This document shows positions 1 through 11,900 of a stretch of DNA of 64,000 nt, piece after piece (the first letter of the stretch is position 1; each line of letters starts with the position of its first letter). Made by a program: the position numbers and the translations under genes. The stretch is from Enoplolaimus lenunculus (taxonomy: Eukaryota > Nematoda > Enoplea > Enoplida > Thoracostomopsidae): assembly GCA_030248215.1 (NCBI GenBank), contig JASANG010000039.1:1-64000 (forward strand). The letters are read 5' to 3'. The notes under the pieces are model-generated. The model had not been told where the DNA came from and made no database searches. It worked only from the letters and a program-made list of their open reading frames with translations.

Positions 1-1340
1 CATTGGCCTTGCACGTAGAGATGTTGCCCAGTTAAGACAACCGCTACATCAGCCAGTGGAACTGTTCGAACGAATCGTGACGAATGCTTTCATATTCAAC
101 CCTCAAATATTTTACTTTTAAATCAGTACCGTACTTAAAATTTGACTGTGTTCCAAAGCCGTTACTTTTGACGATACCTCGTGACCGAACGACGGTGTTC
201 GATGGCCGTTATGAACCGACAGGCCGTGTTTAACAAAACTAGAGCTATCTATGAACAAGACTTCCCGGCCGGTAGCAAAAGGGGGCCAGGAGGCTCAGCC
301 CCCCCGGGAAACCTTAAGACCTCCTCAAAAATTTCCCATACAAATAGACGAAAATTCTTATATGCCCTCCTGCCCAAAAGTTTTAATCCCTCCTTAGCAA
401 GGTGAGCTGGCTATGGACCTGAGGCCACCTTTACTGCATCTCTATTGATTTCTCCCACAGTGTAGCTGCATTAGAAGTATACAGAATGTAAATAATAATA
501 ACGTCATTTAAGTACTATGGTTGTTCGGCAACAGTGGCAGATCCAGAAATTTCTGACTGTGTCTGACGACATATAAGCGTGAAAAAACTCGCCGAGCAGG
601 CAATTAAACGCAATCTTTAAATCTTTAAAGCAAACTTTTTGATTTCATCACCGTGAGGGGTTGCATGGTATATAGTGGGCCCCCTTTGACCGTCTGCTTA
701 GGTGTTAGTACAGCGTGTTTATATGCGGTGGATGATGTTAAAAGCGGCGGCAAAACTGCCTTTGATGTAAATATTATTTTATCACAACTATATAGCATTC
801 TTTATGTATCATTTTATTGGCTGTTTGTCAGTCGTAATGACTATACAATGCTGAGCAAGCACACACCGTAAATATGTGTATGTATATATTAATGGCGGTT
901 GAAGGCGGCGGCATTTTGGTCTTTGATGTTTTTTAAAATGGGCTCATTCTCGCCGCTGTTTATACTAACTGCTGTGGTGTCAAGTATGTGGTTTTCAATA
1001 ACGAAAGGGGCAGGAACGAGACAACCTTTGGCCCTGGGCATGAGAATTTAATATATAGGGGCAGAGATTCGCATTGTCTGTTATTTTAACATTGGTTTTG
1101 AACTTTAGTGTGCATCCCTTTGATTTCAATTGCTGTTTTAGAGTGCTGACCCCACCAATTGCTGGTTTGCGTTTACGCCAGGGAATATTTTTATACCACT
1201 GCACGCGTGCATATATGTATTTTTGTGTATATGTTTTTATTATAGCAGTTTATTGGGATATTTTTATTGCTCTGTCTTTTATTATCGTTTTGACTGCGTT
1301 TCAAAGCAATTTTCGGAGAGATTTTATGACTTACCGCGAG
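1..1340. repeat. 1.3 kb repeat unit, copy 1 (foldback element flank)
   Basis: This stretch recurs in the same orientation at about 5104-6444 with only scattered differences, seen by matching landmarks such as ttgcacgtagagatgttgcc, gaccgaacgacggtg and gggttgcatggtatatagtg. Its first ~310 bases also recur inverted at about 1355-1660. Short open frames inside (for example 181-405 and 653-871) are repeat sequence without recognisable protein motifs. The unit continues beyond the left edge of the window. Confidence 0.85.
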
Positions 1341-1734
1341 GAGGGGGGGGGCTGAGCCTCCTGGCCCCTTTTTGCTACCGGCCTGGGAAGTCTCTGTTTC
1401 ATAGATAGCTCTAGTTTTGTTAAACACGGCCTGTCGGTTCATAACGGCCATCGAACACCGTCGTTTGGTCACGAGGTATCAAAGTAACGGCTTTGGAACA
1501 CAGTCAAATTTTAAGTACGGTACTCGATTTAAAAGTAAAATATTTGAGGGTTGAATATGAAAGCATTCGTCACGATTCGTTCGAACAGTTTTTCAACTGG
1601 CCCACGTAGCGGTTGCTCGACCTGGGCAACATCTCTACGTGCAAGGCCAATGTTACCCTAAAAACGCAGTTCCACTGTCCCCGGGATAGCGATGCACCAG
1701 GAGTACACACAACAAAATTAAACCCAACTGCTCG

Positions 1735-2110
1735 TAAACCCCGATAACTCGTCGACCCCGACAATTAGTTCCAACAACTCAACAACCCGGACAACTGGCG
1801 CCCCCGACAATTCGTCGTCTCCGACGCACGCCTAATAAGACCTCCACAGCTTGTCGACCCCTGCAACGCGTCCACATCGACTACTTGTCCACCGAGCTCG
1901 CTGACCCGATAACTTATCGCCTTTCAAAGGTACAACTTGTCGACCGGACGAATTGCCTAAGCAACGAGCTGTCGTGGTCGACGAGTCGTCAGCGCGAAAA
2001 ATTGTTGGGGTTGCCTAAGTAGTTGTTGGGGAGGCAAGTTATCGGGGTCAACGAGTTGTCAGGGTGGCAAGTTATCTGGGTTAACGAGATGTCGGGCGAC
2101 GAAATGTAGA
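1735..2110. repeat. GTCGACCCCGACAACT-type minisatellite, left arm
   Basis: A degenerate repeat of about 15-18 bases with the theme cgacaactcgtcgaccccga. The same block appears inverted at 4660-5040 and again at 21100-21560, tying the three loci to one repeat family. Confidence 0.75.
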
Positions 2111-2379
2111 TTCCTTAACGATTTAATACAGTCTGTCCGAAGAACTCTTTTTCTTACCAAAGTGCCGGAAAAGTATTCCACAAGGGTGCAACTGGAGCTG
2201 AAATACCCGGAGCCGGAGCCGGAGGTAGACAAACTGGCAGGAACCGGAGCCGGAGCAAGAGGTGAGGCGAAATTAGGCAGCAAAAATGATTGTTAATTAG
2301 TTGATTTCAGCTAATATCTGCAATATGTTGTTAGTATTTTGTCATTTCCTAATTCTCTGGGCCCATGTATAGATCAGGG

Positions 2380-3360
2380 CTTCCACTTTCCAGGGTGGAA
2401 AACTTACGACCAGGAGTGCATCGCAGCCACTCCTGTATGACCTGATTTTTCCCTGGGTTGGTAGGGAAAATCAGGAGCATAGGTTTTAGCTGGGAAACTG
2501 GAAAAAGTGGGAAAATTCATTAACGCCTAAATTTTCACCATTGGGTTGGTAGGGAAAGTCTGTAGTATAAGGTTTTGTTTGGAAAACAGGGAAAAGTGGA
2601 AAATTTTAAAGCTTACATTATGCCCTGGTTTGGTGGGGAAAATTTGAAGCATAGGTTTTTGGTTGGAAAACGGGAAAAGTGGAAATTTTAAAAGCTTACA
2701 TTATTCCTGGCTTCGTAGGGGAAATCTGGAGCATAGGTTTTGGTTGGAAAATGGGAAAAGTGGAAAATTTAAAGGCCGAGATTTACCTTAGGTTGGTAGG
2801 GAAAATATGAAGCATAGGTTTTGGTTGGAAAATGGGAAAAGTGGAAAATTTAAAGGCCTGGATTTACCTTAGGTTGGTAGAAAAAATCTGAAGCATAGGT
2901 TTTGGTTGGAAAACAGGAAAAGTGGAAAATTTAAAGGCCTAGATTTACCTTAGGTTGGTAGGGAAAATCTGAAGCATAGGTTTTGGTTGGAAAACGAGAA
3001 AAGTGGAAAATTTCAAGGCCTAGATTTACCTTCGGTTGGTAGGGAAAATCTGAAGCATAGGTTTTGGTTGGAAAATGGGAAAAGTGGAAAATTTAAAGAC
3101 CTAGATTTTACCTTAGGTTGGTAGGGAAAATCTGAAGCATAGGTTTCGGTTGGAAAACGAGAAAAGTGGAAAATTTCAATGCCTAGACTTACCCTGGCTT
3201 GGTAAAGAAAATCTGAAGCATAGGTTTTGGTTGAAAACGGGAAAAGTGGAAAATTTAAAGGCCTAGATTCACCTTAGGTTGGTAGGGAAAATATGAAGCA
3301 TAGGTTTTGGTTGAAAAATGGGAAAAGTGGAAAACGTCTAGATTTACCCTGGGTTGGAAG
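2380..3360. repeat. Tandem minisatellite, about 80 bp period, left arm
   Basis: Around a dozen imperfect copies of a unit containing ggtagggaaaatctgaagca, then taggttttggttggaaaa, then gggaaaagtggaaaatttaa. The spacing between successive 'agcataggtt' landmarks is about 80 bases. The inverted counterpart lies at about 3830-4370. Confidence 0.85.
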
Positions 3361-3829
3361 TCAGCGACGACCAAATTTGATATATTTATGTTTCCTCGGC
3401 TTTCCGGCCATTAGCCAACAACGTCTTTAAAACAAATTAAAACTTTTTTACAACCTTAAGGCGTCACTCAAAGCGTCGACTTTGTTAACAGACTTATGTT
3501 CTGATAATACTGGGGCACTCGGTGGTATCTTGTTTTGACCAATCTTGTGCTGGGACTATCATAATCTGATATATTTAGTAATCATGTATTATTTCGGGTA
3601 AATGCTCTGCTCATTTAGGTTTAACTGTGTAAAGTAGATTTTGTTCATTGCACTGTTCCCCTGCCTGTTAGTTTGTAGGATGCAACCGGAGGTGAAAAAT
3701 GCCAGATCCGGAGCCGGAAGTGAACAAAAGTTTCCAGAACCGTAGATGATGCCGCAGGTGACGTGAAATCAGGTCGTTGAAATGACATTTAACTTGTTAA
3801 TTTTAGCAAATATCTGCTATAACCAAGGG
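3361..3829. other. Palindrome centre without recognisable gene
   Basis: Single-copy-looking sequence between the two minisatellite arms. It holds short Pro/Gly-codon-like patches (ggagccggaag) but no convincing coding frame. Confidence 0.5.
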
Positions 3830-4370
3830 GAAATCTAGACGTAGAAATTTTCCACTTTACGGTTTTAAAAACAAAACCAATGCTTCAGAATTTTCCTACC
3901 AGCCCAGGGTAAATTTAGGCGTTTAAATTTTCCAATTTTCCGTTTTCCAACCAAAACCTATGCTGCAGATTTTCCCTACCAACCAAGGGAAAATCTAGGC
4001 GTTTAAATTTTCCAATTTTCCAACCAAAACCTATGCTTCAAATTTTCCCTACCAACCCAGGAATAATGTAAGCTTTTAAAATTTCCACTTTTCCCGTTTT
4101 CCAACCAAAACCTATGCTTCAAATTTTCCCTACCAACCCAGGAATAATGTAAGCTTTTAAATGTTCCACTTTTCCCGTTTTCCAAACAAACTTTACACTA
4201 CAGATTTTCCCTACCGAATCAGGGAATATGCAGACTAATGAATTTTCCACTTTTCCACAGCAAAACCTATGCCCGCGATTTTTCCTACCAACCAGTGAAA
4301 AATCAGGTCGTCATACAGGAGTGGCTGCGATGCACTCCTGGTCGTAAGTTTTCCACCCTGGAAAAGTGGA
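3830..4370. repeat. Tandem minisatellite, about 80 bp period, right arm (inverted)
   Basis: Reverse complement of the 2380-3360 array. Landmarks are ccaaccaaaacctatgcttc and ttttccctaccaacccagg repeated at about 80 base spacing, with fewer copies than on the left. The palindrome is therefore asymmetric in length. Confidence 0.85.
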
Positions 4371-4659
4371 AGCCCCTGATCTATACATGGGCCCAGAGAA
4401 TTAGCGCAAAACCAAACAACTTAACAACATATTGCAGATATTAGCTGAAATCAACTAATTAACAATCATTTTTGCTGCCTAATTTCGCCTCACCTCTTGC
4501 TCCGGCTCCGGTTCCTGCCAGTTTCGTTGACCTCCGGCTCCGGCTCCGGTATTTTTCAGCTCCAGTTGCACCCTTGTGGACACTCTTTGGGCACTTTGGT
4601 AAGAAAAAGAGTTCTTTCGGACAGACTGTATTAAATCGTTAAGGAATCTACATTTCGTC

Positions 4660-5040
4660 GCCCGACATCTCGTTAACCCAGATAACTTGCCACCCTGACA
4701 ACTCGTTGACCCCGATAACTTGCCTCCCCAACAACTACTTAGGCAACCCCAACAATTTTTCGCGCCGACGACTCGTCGACCACGACAGCTCGTCGCCAAG
4801 GCAATTCGTCCGGTCGACAAGTTGTACCTTTGAAAGGCGATAAGTTATCGGGTCAGCGAGCTCGGTGGACAAGTAGTCGATGTGGACGCGTTGCAGGGGT
4901 CGACAAGCTGTGGAGGTCTATCAGGCGTGCGTCGGAGACGACGAATTGTCGGGGGTGCTAGTTGTCCGGGTTGTTGAGTTGTTGGAACGACAAATTGTCG
5001 GGGTCGACGAGTTATCGGGGTTTACGAGCAGTTGGGTTTA
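4660..5040. repeat. GTCGACCCCGACAACT-type minisatellite, right arm (inverted)
   Basis: Inverted copy of 1735-2110, with the cgacgagttgtcgg theme. It is part of the palindrome's right arm. Confidence 0.75.
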
Positions 5041-5103
5041 ATTTTGTTGTGTGTACTCCTGGTGCATTGCTATCCCGGGACAGTGGGACTGTGTTTAGGG
5101 TAA

Positions 5104-6444
5104 CATTGGCCTTGCACGTAGAGATGTTGCCCAGGTCGAGCAACCGCTACGTGGGCCAGTTGAAAAACTGTTCGAACGAATCGTGACGAATGCTTTCATA
5201 TTCAACCCTCAAATATTTTACTTTTAAATCGAGTACCGTACTTAAAATTTGACTGTGTTCCAAAGCCGTTACTTTGATACCTCGTGACCAAACGACGGTG
5301 TTCGATGGCCGTTATGAACCGACAGGCCGTGTTTAACAAAACTAGAGCTATCTATGAAACAGAGACTTCCCAGGCCGGTAGCAAAAGGGGGCCAGGAGGC
5401 TCAGCCCCCCCCCCCCCCGGGAAACCTTTAGACCTCCTCGAAAATTTCCATACAAATCAACGAAAATTCTTATATGCCCTCCTGCAAAAGTTTTAATCCC
5501 TCCTTAGCAAGGTGAGCTGGCTATGGACCTGAGGCCACCTTTTCTGCATCTCTATTGATTTCTCCCACAGTGTAGCTGCATTAGAAGTATACAGAATGTA
5601 AATAATAACGTCATTTAAGTACTATGGTTTGTTTATTCGGCAACAGTGGCGGATCCAGAAATTTCTGACTGTGTCTGACGACATATAAGCGTGAAAAAAC
5701 TCGCCGAGCAGGCAATTAAACGCAATCTTTAAATCTTTAAAGCAAACTTTTGGTTTTCATCACCGTGAGGGGTTGCATGGTATATAGTGGGCCCCCTTTG
5801 ACCGTCTGCTTCAGTGTAAGTACAGCGTGTTTATATGCGGTGGATGATGTTAAAAGCGGCGGCAAAACTGCCTTTGATGTTGATGTTGTCTCACAACTAT
5901 ATAGCATTCTTTATGTATCATTTTATTGGCTGTTTGTCAGTCGTAATGACTATACAATGCTGGAGCGACACACACGTAAATATGTGTATGTATATATTAA
6001 TGGCGGTTGAAGGCGGCGGCATTTTGGTCTTTGATGTTTTTTAAAATGGGCTCATTCTCGCCGCTGTTTATACTAACTGCTGTGGTGTAGAGTATGGTTT
6101 TCAATAACGAAAAGGGGGAAGGAACGAGACAACCTTTGGCCCTGGGCATGAGAATTTAATATATAGGGGGCAGGAGATCGCATTGTCTGTTATTTTAACA
6201 TTGGTTTTGAACTTTAGTGTGCATCCCTTTGATTTCAATTGCTGTTTTAGAGTGCTGACCCCCCCACCAATTGCTGGTTTGCGTTTACGCCAGGGAATAT
6301 TTTTATACCACTGCACGCGTGCATATATGTATTTTTGTGTATATGTATTTATTATAGCAGTTTATTGGGATATTTTTATTGCTCTGTCTTTTATTATCGT
6401 TTTGACTGCGTTTCAAAGCAATTTTCGGAGAGATTTTATGACTT
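5104..6444. repeat. 1.3 kb repeat unit, copy 2
   Basis: Direct copy of 1-1340 with few differences. Homology stops near 6445, where the inverted terminal segment present at 1355 is replaced by unrelated sequence. The near identity implies a recent duplication or gene conversion. Confidence 0.85.
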
Positions 6445-7120
6445 ACCGCCGAGGAGGATGGCCGGCGGCCGAATGGCTTAGGATACTGAGGACGCACAAC
6501 ATGGCTCGTACAGACCGAGCAGATGGCATTTTTTTGGAGGATAGGGGACCGGGAGCAGAAACATTCGTGGTTTATGATGTTGTATTAGCCATTGGTTTAT
6601 GACATTGTCGGTTTTGGTAGCAGCAACGGTTCCGGATTTAGAAATGTTTTAATGGCCGAGGCCGCGCGATATATAATAGTGAAACGGTGCCGACGCAGGC
6701 AGGAGTGGGCGCTTCCCCAAATTCAAGGGTGGGGCTGGAGGCCCCTATGCAGTGGGAATCCAGAGTGTTTTCGTGGAGTACCGACGTTGGACGAGCCCTG
6801 TAGCGTACGAGTGTAGTTATGAAGAGAGCGGCGAATCTAGAAATTTCTTACGGGGGACCGCTAGGGTCCTTACCATTTTATCACAAAATTTTCTGATGTG
6901 ATGGTTCGCTGAAATTTTCAGTACGTGTTTTCGGTGATAAAATAATTTTGCCCGTCAAAACTTAAAACGTTTAAATATTTGTTATTTTAAACAAATATGA
7001 AGAAATGGGCCGTAGCGGACTTAGGAAAAAATCTACAGAACTTAATTAAAATATTAATTGCTTTGAGCTTCGATTCAACCGGTCAAATTCGGCTAAGTTT
7101 TGGCACTTTTGTAGTACCCG
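6445..7120. other. No recognised gene
   Basis: Sequence with only short frames. I see no domain, RNA gene or clear repeat boundary apart from the end of the upstream repeat. Confidence 0.4.
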
Positions 7121-7179
7121 CCTCACATCGGAATAGTTGTACATAGGCTTCGTTGTAAGCTTAGGTTGGCGTTATACTT

Positions 7180-8040
7180 TTGTTGGGCCTTTTCCGTTAT
7201 CCCCAGCCGGCGTATGCCCAAAATGGTTCTATTTTGCAAATTTTTTGCGTATTTGATCTTGTCATGAGCATGACCTACCCTGATCATTCCACGCCTAAAT
7301 CTGAATTTTTGAAAAATTCGATTAAAGTCCAGAGATTGCCCTTGGAACCCAATTTGTTTTAAAAAGTTGGACAAATTCCATACCATTCGATGTAGCTTGC
7401 GGAGCTGGATTCAGTGGTGTTAAATTTTTTGCGATCAGACGATTGGTTAACGAATTATGTTGAGTTGAAATAACTGATTTAGCGCCTACCCAAATTGTTG
7501 GCAGCGCGCCAAACCAGTTACTTGACAACAACTCGTTCGCGCCAAACCAGTTACTTGACAACAACTCGTTAACCAATCGTCTGATTGCAAAACAATTGGC
7601 TCATGTTACTTTTAGGGCCGCCCCGGTTTCTGGTGGGTCTGTTTAAAACTAGGCATACAGTCCAGACAACATTTTTTGCTTAGGCTTAGGAATACGATTA
7701 GTCTACTGTTACGGCCCTAACAGTAACATTGGCCAAAATTTTAATATCGTATTTAAATGATCGAACTTTTTGACAAAAAAAATTTGGGTCACGAGGGAGG
7801 GATTTTGGGACCTTAAAAATCGAAATTTTCAAAAAATCTAATTTAGGCGTGGAATGCTCAGAAGAGGCCATGAGAAGATCAAATATGCAAAAATTTTCTA
7901 AATCGAACGATTTTTGGGCAACGCAGGCTGGCGTGATAACGGAAAAGACCCCTTTTGTTGACGTCCGGCGCCGTATTGGCGGCGACCCTTGACGGATGGC
8001 GCCGCGCGACAAGTATAGCGCAGCCCTGAACGGCGTAAGC
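7180..8040. mobile_element. Foldback MITE, disrupted copy
   Basis: The left part (gggccttttccgttatcccc ... gtgtagcttgcggagctg ... gttaaattttttgcgatcag) and right part (ctggcgtgataacggaaaagacccc, about 7740-7950) match the two arms of the intact copy at 10930-11500. A 32 bp direct duplication (gcgccaaaccagttacttga...) lies at about 7505-7570. The right flank ends in cgacaagtatagcgcagccc, a motif shared with 12045 and 63583. Confidence 0.65.
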
Positions 8041-8131
8041 TTAGGAATATGCTCGTTGCACCCTACTGAACAAATATATAATTTATAATGTTGATAATAT
8101 TATAGCACTGTGTCATCTATATTACGAAACA

Positions 8132-8929
8132 ATGTTTCAAGTATACGTCGATTATTGTTATTGGTGTATATTAGCTCATTTAGCTACACTGTCTCAATGT
8201 TCAACGCTGTTTAACCCTGCGGCCGGTCGTCGGCTGTCCATTCCGGCTGAGCCTCAAAACCAGGCACAATGGACTACTAACTCGCTGGGCGCGTCCCCTC
8301 GTTCGAGTCACAAGACTGAGTTATGGTCGGCTCAAAAATGGTTAAAAAATTGGGATTCAAAAAGTGTATCCCTGGCAAACTTGACTTCAGACAGGAGCAG
8401 GGTGCTTGCGACTCCTGCAGTGCATGACGCTGTTGTTGACAGCACTCCTGTACGGTCTGCGGCCGATTCTGGTACTCGTGTAAGGTCTATGGAGAATGGT
8501 GACACTCCTGAAAGGTTTATTAAAAATCGTAGTGCTCTTGTGAAGCCAATGGAATTTAAAGACACTTTTTTGAGTTCCGTGGGAAATCACGATACTCCTG
8601 TAAAATTTATGGACAATTTAGGCACTTCTGTAAGCTCTGCGGGCGATCTTGATTATGTATTAAAGTCTAAAGAAGATCGTGGTACTCCGGTAAGGCCTTC
8701 TATACAAAAATACGGGACTCCTGTAAGGTCTGTTGGAAATAGTGTTACTCCTGTAAGACGAAGTGGTGCGGAATATGGCACTCCGGTTAACCGAGCGATG
8801 AACTCAAGTGGAGCGCTGGGCGGCAGCGTGGAAATGTTTATTGTCTACGGAAGTGAAAACAAATCGTTACGCGGTGATTATACTGATGTTAAATGGCTTG
8901 ATCACGTTATTGATGGATATATCGTACAG
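8132..8929 (+). CDS. ZNRF3: ZNRF3-like exon 1
   Basis: 266 codons from ATG to the donor atcgtacag|gtcagc. It holds the signal peptide, the TPVRS-type repeats and the first strands of the PA domain ('VEMFIVYGSEN', 'GDYTDVKW'). It ends in phase 0. Confidence 0.8.
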
Positions 8930-11900
8930 GTCAGCGGTCACCGATCAGAAAGAAAGAGAAAGAGAGAGATTGGCTTCTAGGATCCGTCCGTTTTGAATTG
9001 AAAATATGCTCAAAACAGTGTCCTGGAAATCAATCACAAGATATGGCGGCGAAATATGTTTCGTAAAATTTATTTTTAAACAAAATTTATAGACAAATGA
9101 GAGAAAAAACAGCACTTTGCAGGCTTTCAAACTACAAACCACGGCTAAAATCAAAGAACTCAGTATACGTCATTGTCCTCGGTCGCCATAAACTTTTACA
9201 TGTCGTTACGCTCTCTGCCAAATTGGGGGTGAATACTTTTTTGGGTTTAATTAATATTCCCACTTCAACTATGGGGACAACTTTAATTCATGCCATAAAA
9301 GGGGAAATATAATTGATAGTATCAGAGTTCATTTAGTCATATTTTTCTGGAATATTACATTTCAGCTGTAGAAATAGCGGGTTCTACTATAACTTTACAC
9401 AATAAATATCGGCTGTACCTTGCAAAGGCTGCTACCGCACCAATTGTTTGCTCTCTATCGTCCAGCTATTGGCTCTAAAGCCTGTAAAATACTTTTCAGT
9501 TTTCTCTCGGTTTCAGACTGATCCATTGCGTTCGTGCAACAAATCGCACGATTTAACGTTGCCGCATAAAATTGTCGTTGTCGATATGACGTCAGTCGAC
9601 ACCATTTTGTCCGGTTGTATTTTGGCTGAAAATCAAATCCGATTCGCGCAACAGAGTCACGCCGCGGCGATTGTGTTGATTATGGACGATCCGGATCGAA
9701 TAAACGCTGTTAGGGTAAGTTTCCGGCCAAGCGCCGACATAGGGATACCTGCTTGTTTAGCCCCACCCACTCCATACTGGTGGTAATTTCATAGAAGGCG
9801 AAGGTGTCTCTTACCCTCACAGAGTTTACATTACTACATTATATGCTTAGGTCGCAGGCTTGGGATTTGATTTAGGCTTAGGCTCAGGTTCATTATTTAG
9901 GCTTAGGCTCAGGTTCATTATTTGTGGGGGAACTTTATGTGGGAGAGGGCTTAGTGAACCGATGTCTCTATGGGGACAACCAGGCGTGAGGCGGTCAAAC
10001 CACCAACATTCCAGCTGGCTGCCAAAACTGTTTTTTAATTCAAAAGTATGATTTTTATAGATTTGTATATTCAATCCGCTGTTTGATAGGTGTCTTTTTT
10101 GTTTGTTTGTTTGTTGTTTGTTTGTTTGTTTGTTTGTTTGTTTCTGTTTGTTGTTTGATTGTCCTATTTTGAAGAAAATTCACTGATAGTCGTAACAATA
10201 TGGATCGATTCCAATGGTGACCCACGGTGGCTTTCCACATGAAAAGATTTAGCCCCACATGCAATAGTCATATAAGACGGTGGTACTTGTTTGCTTTCCG
10301 TAGCTTAAAGGTTTCCCGCCAGCACAAATAACGAACATGAAACTAAACCTAAACCTGAGAATCAGCCTAAGCCTTTTAAATGTTGTATTCGCAAATGTAT
10401 TTAGCATCTACCAGACCAGTATCACCAGTAGTTGATAGGTCCTGTAACTTTGGAACCAGCGCATGATGAGGTTTGGAATTCAGCACATTGTTCGCGCTTG
10501 ATTTGGTGAACTTCTGTACCAATATTGAGATATGCAATTGCAAATGTTCGTCAGTTTGAAAACCTATCGCTAACTGATAATAGGTACTATACGCATTTCA
10601 GAGTATGGGCCCTAAACCGAAGTCTGCGTCTCAGCCGGAGCATGTGATATTGTATTTATGGGGAAACATTCAATTTCTATTCACTTAGAATCTACGACAA
10701 TTATTCGTTGCCCGACAACTTGTCGCCCAATTATGTTCTAAAGCCAATGAATGAATATAAATCTAAGCATGGGCCTAACCTAAAGCATACTGATGATGGG
10801 CGACGAATTTTCGACTCGATGAAATATATTATATTAAGTTGTCGGGCGATGAATTGTCGTGCGTTATAGCCTTGAATTAACACTAGTATGGTGTGAGTAA
10901 ACAACTACCAAAGCCACATAAATTTTTTGGATCTTTTCGGTTATCCCCCTAGCCCGTGTTTGCCTAAAAGTGATCGAAGTTTGAAAAATTTTGCAGATTT
11001 GAGCTTCTCAGGGCCTCCGTTGATCATTCCATGGGCAAATTTGTATTTTTGAAAAATTCAATTTTTTAAGGTGCCGAGCCTTCCCCACTTGGAACCCAGA
11101 AAAACTTTGTCAAAAAGTTTGACAAATTAGATATCATTCAGTGTAGCTTGCAGAGCTGAGACCAATGGTGTTAAACGTCAAATAACTGAATTGTCGCGCT
11201 GGCAACGATTTGGGTCGGCGCCAAATCAGTTATTTGATCATTATTCGTTAACCAATTGTCTGATTGCAAAAAATTTAACACCGTTGGTCTCGGCACTGCA
11301 AGCTGCAACAAATGGTATATAATGTTAAATTTTTGGGCCCCGGAACCTTGGCACCTTAAAAAATTGAATTTTTCAAAAATTCGAATTTGGGTGTGAAATG
11401 TTCAGGGCAAATCAGGAGAAGCCCAAATATGCAAAAATTTTCAAAATCCGACTCCTTTTTGGGCGAACGTGGGCTGGCGGTAACCGAAAAGACCCAATTT
11501 TTTGCGACTTCAAGCATATTGAGCAGGCTACTAACCTGTAGTAATGGCAGAATCCAGCATGAGCTATTGAAAAATGTGCTATATTAAATAGTGTTTATTT
11601 TTTAGCAATACAACAACAGATTGCAACATAGTCACGGTGCAAATAGTATTGGTAACAGTGGCAAGACGAGAAGCAACAACAACAGCAACTACAACAACAA
11701 CAACAACACTATACACATTCCGGTGCTGATAATGAAAGGCGGTTCACGTATACAATTTTTGGAAAGCCTGGCGTACAGTGCGAAAAAAGGCTGGACCGTT
11801 CAAGCGATTTTGCGTCGTAGTCCCCCGCCTACTATTGCGGTGTATTATAGTCCAAAAGTACGTTTCGCTGTGGTTACTATTAAAAAGGGGGCGAGTTTCA

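Larger units (their letters stand above)
1355..5420. mobile_element. Giant palindrome / foldback-type transposon, about 4 kb
   Basis: The left arm (about 1355-3360) is the reverse complement of the right arm (about 3830-5420). Matching landmarks are ttcgaacagttt at 1580 against aaactgttcgaa at 5165, cggagccggagcc near 2210 against ggctccggctccgg near 4530, and gcccatgtatagatcaggg at 2361 against its complement at 4376. The arms contain two minisatellites and leave a centre of roughly 450 bases near 3360-3830. Long inverted arms built of tandem repeats are the hallmark of Foldback-like DNA elements. I see no transposase, so it looks non-autonomous. Confidence 0.8.

Noticed and set aside
181-405. 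Frame starting MTERRCSMAVMNRQAVFNKT, with close copies at 1191-1472 (-) and 5284-5496
   Set aside because: The three copies differ in frame and length and follow the repeat unit exactly. No known motif.
4479-4820. - strand 113-residue frame with Gly/Cys-rich repeats
   Set aside because: Produced by the minisatellite and CCGGAGCC patches of the palindrome arm.
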